Source: AV40 sp963817335
Lineage (GTDB): Bacteria; Verrucomicrobiota; Verrucomicrobiia; Chthoniobacterales; UBA10450
DNA length: 64,000 nucleotides
Assembly: GCA_963817335.1 (NCBI GenBank)
Contig: CAWFNX010000001.1
Location: 1,240,001-1,304,000, forward strand
Direction of reading: 5' to 3'
Within the stretch, counting starts at the first letter, position 1, and every line of letters begins with the position of its first letter. The notes under the pieces are model-generated. The model worked only from the letters and a program-made list of their open reading frames with translations, made no database searches and was not told the DNA's origin. Made by a program: the position numbers and the translations under genes. Of the stretch, positions 16,887-24,361 are shown in pieces.

Positions 16887-18197
16887 TCAATCTGTCGCCG
16901 GTTCGGGGTTGTCGAGATTTCCGCACGGCAAATGCGCAGCTTTCCAATCCATCGCCATTTGGATCCGGGCGCGTCCGCTTGGATGATCGAAGAAAATGAA
17001 TTCTTCAAGCGGGGTGGGATCGAGTTTGCGATACGCGCCAAGCTTCAACGAAACTTTCGCAACACCGTCCGGCTCGCGCGAAGTGTTCATTCCGAATTGA
17101 TCGGCTTCGCGCTCGCTCGTGCGCACGATTGAATTCAAAATCGGCGTCATCAGAAAGGTGAACGTAACGAAAATGAGGGCCAACAAAGGCAGTCCAGCCG
17201 GATCAGCGATGCCGCGCACCTGCCAGCTTGTGCCCCAACGTCGCAACGCCCATTCGAAAACAAAACGCGCGATCGCGAAGCCGAGCAACGCAACGACTCC
17301 AAAATCGACCGTGAGCTTGGTACCGTGGTTCAGAACGTAATGGCCCATCTCGTGCGCCATCACCGCGCGGATTTCCGGAAGAGTGCATTGCTTGAGCAAA
17401 TTGTCGTTTAAGGCGATGCGCGTCGTTCCGAGAAGTCCGGAAACATTCGCGCTTACCCGGGTGGTTTGACGCGACGCATCAACCTCGAAGACCTGCTTGA
17501 CCGGGATTTGGTTGGCTCGCGCCATGGCCAGGATTGGCTCGCTAATTTTTGGATCGGTCAGCGGCTTGTAGGTATTGAAGAGCGGCTCGACATAAACCGG
17601 CGCAATAAAATTGCCGATGAATGAGAGTACCACCGCAACCAGCGTTCCCCACATCCACCAAGTTTGAGGCGCGCGCCGAAATACCGCGTACAAGATCGGC
17701 AACGCAATCATGCCGGCGATGAGCCCAACGACGAGGCCAATCAATTGTTCGAGAAACCACGCCCCGAAAGTCTGGGTGGCGAAACCGTATTGATGTTCGC
17801 GGATGAACTGCTGATAAAATGCCAGCGGAAAACTGAGGATTGCTACAATGAGAAGGAAGCCAATCGTATATATGACGACTTGGAGCGTCTTGGAATTGGT
17901 CGTGCGTTCGGCGAAATCACGCAATCGGGCCGAGAGTTTGGAGGTGAGCAAAGAAATCGTAATCCCGGCGGCGACCAGAAAATTCCACAACAGAAGCCAG
18001 TAGCCGCCTTCAAAATAGGCGTTTGATTTGGCCCGCTGATCGGCCGGAACTGTGTCGAGCCATGCTTTGGTTGCCTGGGCGGGGTCGAAACTGGCCGACG
18101 TTTGAGGGGCCGGCGACGGCGAAGGAAGCTGTGCGCGCGCAATCATCGAAAATGCCAGGCAAGCGACAGCAACTAAAAGAAAGCAGCGCAAAATCAT
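16887..18197 (-). CDS. M48 (Ste24-like) membrane zinc peptidase
   Basis: The protein has 436 residues from the ATG at 18197. A signal-like segment (MILRCFLLVAVACLAF) precedes several membrane helices, then the zinc motif HEMGHYVLNHG and the third-ligand region EREADQFGMN. This is the CAAX-protease/Ste24 architecture rather than short HtpX. Such enzymes degrade or process membrane proteins from the inner membrane. I reject the longer start at 18539: that extension would cross the divergent esterase start and has no leader character. Confidence 0.88.
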   Translation of the reverse strand: MILRCFLLVAVACLAFSMIARAQLPSPSPAPQTSASFDPAQATKAWLDTVPADQRAKSNAYFEGGYWLLLWNFLVAAGITISLLTSKLSARLRDFAERTTNSKTLQVVIYTIGFLLIVAILSFPLAFYQQFIREHQYGFATQTFGAWFLEQLIGLVVGLIAGMIALPILYAVFRRAPQTWWMWGTLVAVVLSFIGNFIAPVYVEPLFNTYKPLTDPKISEPILAMARANQIPVKQVFEVDASRQTTRVSANVSGLLGTTRIALNDNLLKQCTLPEIRAVMAHEMGHYVLNHGTKLTVDFGVVALLGFAIARFVFEWALRRWGTSWQVRGIADPAGLPLLALIFVTFTFLMTPILNSIVRTSEREADQFGMNTSREPDGVAKVSLKLGAYRKLDPTPLEEFIFFDHPSGRARIQMAMDWKAAHLPCGNLDNPEPATD

Positions 18198-18274
18198 CTT
18201 GCAGGGATACTGAATTCTTTGATCAAAGAAAAGTCGGACGTAACCCAAGCCGGGCGCGATCTGTCTTTTAGAGC

Positions 18275-19060
18275 ATGAGAACTTGGAATTTAGGCTTAAT
18301 CGCAGCGCTGGTGGTGGCGTCAAATTCCCTCGCGGCTGAGCCGACGCCAACGAAATGGAACGTCGATGGTGTCGAGCGAGAAGCGCTGGTTTTTGTTCCG
18401 ACACCACCTGCGGCAAAGCCACCCGTGATTTTCGCATTTCACGGTCATGGCGGAAACATGCACTTCGCAGCCCGCGGCATGGCGTTCCAAGCCTATTGGC
18501 CGGAAGCGATTGTAGTCTATCCACAAGGATTACCGACACCTGGCATTATCCTGGACCGCGAAGGCAAGCAACCGGGCTGGCAACGCGAAGCGGGGCAGGA
18601 AAATGATCGCGATCTGAAGTTCGTGGACGCAATTCTGGCAACACTGCGCGAAAAATATTCGGTCGACGAAAATCGGATCTACGCGACCGGCTTTTCCAAC
18701 GGCGGATTGTTCACCTATCTACTGTTTTCCCAAAGGGCGAATGTGTTCGCAGCTTTTGCTCCCGGCGGCGCGGTCTTGTTGCCGCAGGTTGCGCCGACCA
18801 AGTCACTGCCGGTCCTGCATTATGGTGGCCAGAGCGATCAGCTCGCTCGATTCGACAAGCAGCAGGCGACGATCGATCAACTGCGGAAGTTTAACGGCTG
18901 CGCTGAGAAGGGCGAATCCTGCGGCGCGAACTGCACTCTCTATCGATCAAGTAAAGCCGCGCCGGTTGAAACCTTTATTCACCCGCTCGGGCATTTGTAT
19001 CCGCCGGCCGTCACGCCGGTAATTGTAAAGTTTTTCAAAGAAAATCCGCGGATCTCGTGA
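18275..19060 (+). CDS. secreted esterase of the PHB-depolymerase/feruloyl-esterase type
   Basis: The 261-residue protein has a signal peptide ending in SNSLAAEP and an alpha/beta-hydrolase core with the oxyanion segment FAFHGHGGN. Nucleophile Ser is in ATGFSNGGLF, the probable Asp in GGQSDQ and His in PLGHLYPP. Four Cys near residues 208-222 (NGCAEKGESCGANC) could form disulfides, consistent with export. It resembles LpqC-type polyester or feruloyl esterases; the actual substrate is unknown. Confidence 0.82.
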   Translation: MRTWNLGLIAALVVASNSLAAEPTPTKWNVDGVEREALVFVPTPPAAKPPVIFAFHGHGGNMHFAARGMAFQAYWPEAIVVYPQGLPTPGIILDREGKQPGWQREAGQENDRDLKFVDAILATLREKYSVDENRIYATGFSNGGLFTYLLFSQRANVFAAFAPGGAVLLPQVAPTKSLPVLHYGGQSDQLARFDKQQATIDQLRKFNGCAEKGESCGANCTLYRSSKAAPVETFIHPLGHLYPPAVTPVIVKFFKENPRIS

Positions 19061-19109
19061 GTTGATTCAGCTGGACTCGGCAATCGCGAGGTGAAAAAAT
19101 CGCAGCCCG

Positions 19110-19469
19110 ATGAAAGGGCTTGCGTTTTTTGCCGCGATATTGTTTTTCATCGGCAATCTGGCCGGTCAGGCGCAGCAAGCCAGTCCGGCGGATCAGGCTT
19201 TATACGGTCCGTATCCCAGCAACTACAAAGACATCGTAATGAAATGGCTCAACGAACGGCTGGTCGACGTCGGTACCGCACGCATCGAGTGGCAAGGCGA
19301 CCCACAGCCGGTTGATCTTGGAAAAAACGGCGAGCACGTTTACGGATATCTGGTTCAATTTCGAGTGAACGCGCGCAATCAATTCGGCACCTTCACCGGA
19401 ATGCAGCAACACGGCGCGCTGATCAAGAATGGCGAAGTGATTAAAGGTTTAGGATTAGGTTATCGATGA
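19110..19469 (+). CDS. small secreted protein sharing the P1-nuclease C-terminal domain
   Basis: The protein has 119 residues: signal peptide MKGLAFFAAILFFIGNLAG, then one domain starting LYGPYPSNYKDIVMKWL. The domain matches the last 80 residues of the S1/P1 nuclease at 1833: (Y/F)GxYPxNYK, IEWQGDPQPVDL against VDWQAEPKPAEL, GYLVQF against GYLVLF, and ALIKNGEVI against LLIRDGVVV. Its function is unknown. It overlaps the next gene by ATGA. Confidence 0.7.
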   Translation: MKGLAFFAAILFFIGNLAGQAQQASPADQALYGPYPSNYKDIVMKWLNERLVDVGTARIEWQGDPQPVDLGKNGEHVYGYLVQFRVNARNQFGTFTGMQQHGALIKNGEVIKGLGLGYR

Positions 19470-19951
19470 ATACTATGAAACTGAGCTCACGATCGAAATT
19501 GTCTGGTCAAGGTCTTGTACTGATCTTGATTGTGCTGGCCATCCTGGTCGGCCTTTGGTGGTACCTTCATGCAACCAAGGCTGCGACCGAAAAAGACGCT
19601 GTTCGTTATGGTCATGACGTAATCAATCGCCTGGTGATTAATCATGATCGTTCGATCCTGGACAATGATCTCGCGCCGCAGGCGAAGACGGAAATGCCTC
19701 CGTCGCAGCGCGACTATCTGATTCAGCGTTTCTCGCAATTTGGTTCGCCGACCCAACCGATCCAGATTGAAGACAATATATCCTTCGATCCAGTCTTGGG
19801 GGGCATCATTTCGACGAACCCGCACGGCATTTTCACCGCGCATCTCAATTATCCCGCGCAGGCAATGACGCTGCAGCTCGCGATCTCGCAAGGCACAACG
19901 AAATGGTTGATCGAGAACATCACTGTTTCGACGGGCAACCAGGCCCAGTAG
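19466..19951 (+). CDS. single-pass membrane protein, unknown function
   Basis: The 161-residue protein has one N-terminal membrane anchor (GLVLILIVLAILVGLWWYL) and a periplasmic domain. That domain has two halves: a helical part (YGHDVINRLVINHDRS) and a beta-rich part (IQIEDNISFDP, IFTAHLNYPAQAMTLQLAI, KWLIENITVS) like NTF2 or lipocalin-type folds. I do not recognise a family. ATGA overlap with the preceding secreted gene suggests the two are made together. Confidence 0.65.
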   Translation: MNTMKLSSRSKLSGQGLVLILIVLAILVGLWWYLHATKAATEKDAVRYGHDVINRLVINHDRSILDNDLAPQAKTEMPPSQRDYLIQRFSQFGSPTQPIQIEDNISFDPVLGGIISTNPHGIFTAHLNYPAQAMTLQLAISQGTTKWLIENITVSTGNQAQ

Positions 19952-19953
19952 AT

Positions 19954-20010
19954 CAGGTAGCGGCGGATCACCGACCCGCCATGGCGATTGAGGTCAATCG
20001 CCCCTACCTG
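19954..20010. repeat. CAGGTAG...CTACCTG mini-repeat at the Nudix 3' end
   Basis: Outer arms CAGGTAG (19954-19960) and CTACCTG (20004-20010) are perfect, and an inner stem GGCGATTG (19983-19990)/CAATCGCC (19995-20002) is present. The Nudix stop codon at 19994-19996 lies inside it. Confidence 0.8.
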
Positions 20011-20617
20011 TTAGTCTTTCCAGCGAATCGAGACAGATCTGCGACCACGTTTCGAGTGAGTCGCGCCGCGCCAGGAGCTCTTCTTTTCCCAGAAAGCTGA
20101 GATTTGTGATCATCGCCTCGCGTTTCTCCACCTTCGGCTCGTCCAGTTTGAAAACGTGGACGATGCCGAGATGAACTTGTCCGACTTCGGTGCTGTCGTC
20201 GTTTAACAGCGCGACGATGCGGTCCTCGAACTTTGTATTGATGGAAATTTCCTCACCGACTTCTCGTTCAACTCCGGCGCGATAGGCACCTTCATCGAGC
20301 GCAAACAGCGATTCGTCGCCTTCGTTCATGTGGCCGCCGATACCGATCGATCCTTTGGCTACCAGACGCTGCTCGCCGGCTTTTTTCCCACGAACGTAAT
20401 GCAACACCTTGCCGCCGTGCGCCAGCAACACGTAGGGAATAATTTGTTTGTGGGTTGGATCGGTCTCGGCTTTCGGCCGCGACAGGAAGAAATTATTTCC
20501 GCGCGACAAAATTGCCTGGAGATATTTGCCCGGCTCGAAGTTCAATCCTTGAAAACTGCCGAGCTGGTCAAACAGCGAGCGTTTGATAACGAGAACGTTT
20601 TCTTGCGGCGGACTCAT
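19994..20617 (-). CDS. Nudix hydrolase-family protein
   Basis: The protein has 207 residues. A Nudix-like box is present (GIGGHMNEGDESL, then VEREVGEEISI), with the REVGEE helix that binds metal; the G-to-E spacing is longer than in classic MutT. The C-terminal half LGIVHVFKLDEP and SFLGKEELLARRDSLETWSQ matches the predicted-phosphoesterase branch of the superfamily. The substrate is probably a nucleotide-type diphosphate but is unknown. The final residues (GRGD) and stop come from the GTAGGGG repeat, just as in lnt. Confidence 0.82.
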   Translation of the reverse strand: MSPPQENVLVIKRSLFDQLGSFQGLNFEPGKYLQAILSRGNNFFLSRPKAETDPTHKQIIPYVLLAHGGKVLHYVRGKKAGEQRLVAKGSIGIGGHMNEGDESLFALDEGAYRAGVEREVGEEISINTKFEDRIVALLNDDSTEVGQVHLGIVHVFKLDEPKVEKREAMITNLSFLGKEELLARRDSLETWSQICLDSLERLTGRGD

Positions 20618-20636
20618 GAAAGCGGTTTCCCCAGTT

Positions 20637-21049
20637 TGTCATTCTGAGCGAAGCGAAGAATCTCTGGCCATTTCGTCTGTGTTCCATGGCCAATTGTCAG
20701 GCTTGATCTGTTCGTCCCATTCGGCGCTCAAATCCAGCCAGTGCGGATTTGTTTTTTCGATAAGCTCGATTTTTCGCCTCCGAAGCCAACCCTTCAACCT
20801 CTTCTCACACGAGATCGCATCGTTCACATCGCGAAAGTGCTCAAACCAAACCAGGCGGTTTAAATGATAGCGCTTGGCGAACCCATTGTTTTCTCCCCAT
20901 CTGTGCTCCCATAGCCGAACCTCGATGTCGTTTGTTACCCCGATGTACAAAGTCGTGCAATGTTTTATTCGTTAGAATGTACACCCAATAGTCGTGGTCA
21001 CGCATGTTGGGAAAAAAGTCAGAGATGTTTCGCTCTGCTCAACATGACA
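20637..21049. mobile_element. inverted-repeat unit enclosing a GIY-YIG nuclease gene
   Basis: The left arm 20637-20666 (TGTCATTCTGAGCG, then AAGCGAAGAATCTCTG) and the right arm 21020-21049 are inverted copies matching at 24 of 30 positions. Everything between them is the GIY-YIG gene and its leader. The arms resemble the TGTCATnCTGAGC repeats seen in many environmental genomes. A nuclease-free copy lies at 41613-41706. That this is a mobile unit is inferred from structure. Confidence 0.55.
20639..21005 (-). pseudogene. GIY-YIG endonuclease, frameshifted
   Basis: GIY-YIG nucleases cut DNA in homing elements and repair. The N-terminal half of the motif (DYWVYILTNKTLHD) starts at the ATG at 21005, while the second half (LYIGVTNDIEVRLWEHR) is in the next frame. 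One extra base near 20953 separates them. After that come the expected Arg of the catalytic helix, YHLNRLVWFEHF and the conserved Glu in AISCEKRLKGWLRRRK. The last residues (SSLRSE) and stop are encoded by the left inverted-repeat arm. A single base would restore it, so sequencing error is possible. Confidence 0.75.
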
Positions 21050-21055
21050 GTAACA

Positions 21056-21655
21056 TCAAAATGAATAACTGATGCCGATTTGCGGCCCAATGAGGTTCAG
21101 GCTTGGGTTCGGATCGGTTTGTCCGCCGTTGGAGAGATGTTGATATTGCGCCCCCACATCCACTTTCCAATGCTCATCGATTTGATAGGTAAAGCCGGCT
21201 CCAGTCAGAATGTTGAAGGTGAAATCCTGACCCTGAGATCCGCGCATGTCGGGATTGCTGTCGATCCAACCTAACCCGAGCCCGCCAGAAAAGTAGGGAA
21301 CGATCCGCCAGTTTCGTTGCACAAAATTGTAACGGCCGCCAAAATTCACCCCGAAATAATGATTTTCGATGCCGCGAATGATCGGCTCAGCCATCAAGGT
21401 GAGACAAAACTGATTGTAGCCGCGGGTCCAATTATCCGAGTCGTTCACGCCCCAACGAACCCGCCCGGCAAGAAATTGCGATGCGATCTCGTAATTGTCG
21501 GGGTTTCCGAAAACGCCAAGCAGGTAAGCCGATTGAAAAGAAACTTCAAAACGGGGCGGATCCAAGACGTCGCCCGATGTGCCCTGATATCCGCCGGCTA
21601 ACAGCGTTCCGCTCAATAGCGCCAGTCCCAAAATCCCCGCGCCAAGAAATTTCAT
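21056..21655 (-). CDS. PagL-like lipid A deacylase/acyloxyacyl hydrolase-family protein
   Basis: The 199-residue protein has a signal peptide ending in SGTLLAGG and an amphipathic beta pattern, and it ends in ISYSF with the terminal Phe typical of outer-membrane barrels. The segment QYQHLSNGG matches the PagL His-x-Ser-Asn catalytic motif. Upstream strands YFGVNFGGRYNF and VPYFSGGLGLGWID are as in that family. PagL removes the 3-O acyl chain from lipid A in the outer membrane. The catalytic Glu is not certain from inspection. Confidence 0.78.
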   Translation of the reverse strand: MKFLGAGILGLALLSGTLLAGGYQGTSGDVLDPPRFEVSFQSAYLLGVFGNPDNYEIASQFLAGRVRWGVNDSDNWTRGYNQFCLTLMAEPIIRGIENHYFGVNFGGRYNFVQRNWRIVPYFSGGLGLGWIDSNPDMRGSQGQDFTFNILTGAGFTYQIDEHWKVDVGAQYQHLSNGGQTDPNPSLNLIGPQIGISYSF

Positions 21656-21702
21656 GTCGCGCGCAAGATAGAGGCGCTCGAATGATTTTCAATCGACCGT
21701 GT

Positions 21703-23155
21703 TCACTCAGGATTTGGCGGCAATCGTTTTCCGAAAATGTCACGCAGCGCCGCCCGGGCCGCGTGATAGCCGCACATTCCATGAACACCGCCGCCTGGCG
21801 GAGTTGATGACGAACACAAATAGATTCCGGGCAACGGAGTGCGATAGGGCGTGGGACTGAAAACTGGGCGCGCCATCAACTGCCAGAGGTTGGCTGCGCC
21901 GCCGTTGATGTCGCCGCCGGCGAGATTGGAATTCGATTTTTCCAAATCAGACGCGCCCATTTTATGTCGCGCCAGAACGCAATCGCGAAAGCCAGGCGCG
22001 AAGCGTTCGATTTGATTTTCAATGGCTTCGGACATATCCATCTTGCAATCGAATGGCACGTGGCAGTAGGCCCACAGGGTGTGTTTTCCGTCTGGAGCGC
22101 GCGTATTATCGAAGACGCTTTGTTGCGCAATCAGGGTCAACGGACGTTTCGGAATTTTTCCACGGGCGATTTCGCGCTCGGACTCGGCGATTTCATCCAG
22201 AGTTCCACCCAGATGAATTGTGCCCGCCTTTCGGCACGCTTCCGCTTTCCAAGGAATCGGCGATCTCAAGCGCGTAATCGATTTTAAATATTCCCGGCGC
22301 GTGACGGAAATTTTCCAGTCGGCGCCGATAACCTGATGGCAATTGATTGCCGGCGACGCGAGCGAACTGCCAGGCGGTCATATCAAAAAGTGTCGCGCGC
22401 GATTCAGGAAGTTGATCGAGATTTTCGATACGACTGTTGACTTCGATCTTTCCGCCAAGCTCGCCCAAGTAATTGGCCAAGGCGTTGGAGATTGATTGTG
22501 AGCCACCGCGTGGAATTGGCCAGCCGACAGCATGCCCGGCTGTTCCTAACACGAATCCAAACGCAGACGAGACCAGAGATTCCAATGGCAGGAATGAGTG
22601 AGCGGCGATCCCCGCAAACAATGCCCGCGCTTGTTGCTCTCGGAAAAATGTCCTGGTGAACAACGTCGCTGGCAGGATCGCAGCCATTCCAAAACGACCG
22701 AGCGCGATCGGATGTCGTGGCAGGTGCAACATCGGTTGCAGAAAATCCGTTACGAGTTTCTCCCAATCGCGAACGAACGGTCTCATGACGCGCCAGTAAC
22801 TCTTCATGTCGCGGCCTAACGACTCAGCGGTGAGATCAACGTCGCGATGCAAACACGCCGCCTCGCCATCATCCAGCGGATGGGCCAGAGGAATTTCGGG
22901 CTGGATCCAATCGAGCCCGAACTTGTCGAGAGGTAACGAATTGAAGAACGGCGAGCCGGCGGCGAGGGGATGAACCGCCGAACAAACGTCGTGAACAAAA
23001 CCGGACAGCGTGAGCTCGGCCGATCGCGCGCCGCCGCCAATGGTTGAATTCGCTTCCAACACCACGACTGACAATCCAGCGCGAGCGAGCGTAATCGCCG
23101 CAGCGAGGCCGTTCGGTCCCGATCCAACTACGACCGCGTCGTTTTCATTCGACAT
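21703..23155 (-). pseudogene. phytoene-desaturase-like FAD oxidoreductase, one frameshift
   Basis: This is an NAD(P)/FAD-dependent amine-oxidase/phytoene-desaturase-type protein. The N-terminus (ATG 23155) shows the dinucleotide motif VVVGSGPNGLAAAITLARAG, then VVLEANSTIGGGARS. The second part, in another frame, has GTIHLGGTLDEI, YCHVPFDCKMDMSEAIE and the C-terminal FAD segment PPGGGVHGMCGYHAARAAL. The reading frame shifts by one base near 22250, between EIAD and IPWKAEA. Everything else is intact, so an assembly error or a very recent mutation is likely. Substrate is unknown. Confidence 0.8.
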
Positions 23156-23296
23156 CAAACAACGCAGTAGAGGTAACACGCGATCGACCGCAAGCCTATG
23201 GTGCGACGAAACAAAATTCGTAGACGGCGTTTAGACAAAATAGTCGGCCGACGCCGTTGAACAGAGCGCTCGCTTTGTCGTCAAACTAATCGCGCG

Positions 23297-24361
23297 ATGA
23301 AACTGTTATTGATCCTCGTTGGTCCATTGATGTTGTGCCAATGGGTTCTGGCGGCGGATCCAGTCGACGACGCCACCGCGAAGTTTCTCGCCGGGTTGCC
23401 GGTTCGCGGCACGCCATTGGAAAATCGCAGTTTCGATCCGGAATGGGCTACACATGCTGCCGAGCTCGATCGCGCCTGGACTCGACTGGAGGATGAGCAG
23501 CTTTCCAAGATTCGTGTTTCTGCGCCACAACTGCTCGGCGACTTCTACGGTGACAAAGCACCGCTGTTCTATATGTTCAGCGGGCCCGACTTTCTTTATG
23601 CGAATGCCTTTTTTCCGGACGCGAAAACTTATATTTTATGCGGCAAGGAGCCAATCGGTCCTATTCCGAAAATCGACGACATTTCACGGGACGCGTTGCC
23701 AGCCGCTCTCGGCAACTTGCGCAAATCGCTGGATTCAGTTTTGCGCTGGAGCTTTTTCATCTCCAAACAACTGAGAACCGATATTGCCCAAACGCAGCTG
23801 AGCGGCGTCCTGCCGGTACTGTACGTCTTTCTCGCGCGCGCTGGCGCCACGATTGAATCGGTCTCGCTAATCTCGGTCGACCAAAACGGGAATGTGGTCG
23901 ACAACGGAAAAACGGCGGCCGCAAAGGTTGTTTTCACAAAACCAAGCGGTGTCGAGCAGACGCTCTACTATTTTACGACAGACCTTTCGGATGACGGAAT
24001 AAAGTCGGCGCCGGGATTTATGAAGTTTTGCGAGAAACAAGCACCCGGCGTGACTTTGCTCAAAGCGTCGTCCTACTTGATGCACGAAAACGGGTTTGTA
24101 AAAGTGCGGGAGTTCCTTCTCGCCTATAGCAAAGTGATCGTGCAGGACGATTCTGGAATTCCGATAAAATACTTTGAAGACAACAAATGGAACATTCGCT
24201 ATTGCGGCAATTATTTGGGGCCGATTCCGACTTTCAAACAGTATTTTCAGCCCGACCTGGCGAAAAACTATGCAGCGTTAACTCCCGCGCCGCTCGGGTT
24301 TGGATTTGGCTACGAATGGCAACCGGACCGCTCCTCGCTTATCGTTGCAGTCAGGAAATGA
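23297..24361 (+). CDS. large secreted protein of unknown function
   Basis: The 354-residue protein has a signal peptide (MKLLLILVGPLMLCQWVLA). The mature sequence is well balanced and globular-looking. FYGDKAPLFYMFSGPDFLYAN, then FFPDAKTYILCG and PIPKIDD suggest a conserved enzyme-like fold, but I recognise no catalytic motif. It ends directly against the convergent MFS/spermidine synthase with no spacer: its TGA ends at 24361 and the other stop begins at 24362, so the transcripts must overlap. Confidence 0.7.
   Translation: MKLLLILVGPLMLCQWVLAADPVDDATAKFLAGLPVRGTPLENRSFDPEWATHAAELDRAWTRLEDEQLSKIRVSAPQLLGDFYGDKAPLFYMFSGPDFLYANAFFPDAKTYILCGKEPIGPIPKIDDISRDALPAALGNLRKSLDSVLRWSFFISKQLRTDIAQTQLSGVLPVLYVFLARAGATIESVSLISVDQNGNVVDNGKTAAAKVVFTKPSGVEQTLYYFTTDLSDDGIKSAPGFMKFCEKQAPGVTLLKASSYLMHENGFVKVREFLLAYSKVIVQDDSGIPIKYFEDNKWNIRYCGNYLGPIPTFKQYFQPDLAKNYAALTPAPLGFGFGYEWQPDRSSLIVAVRK

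Noticed and set aside
18198..18539. Long N-terminal extension of the M48 peptidase
   Set aside because: It would overlap the divergent esterase and hides the clear signal peptide starting at 18197.
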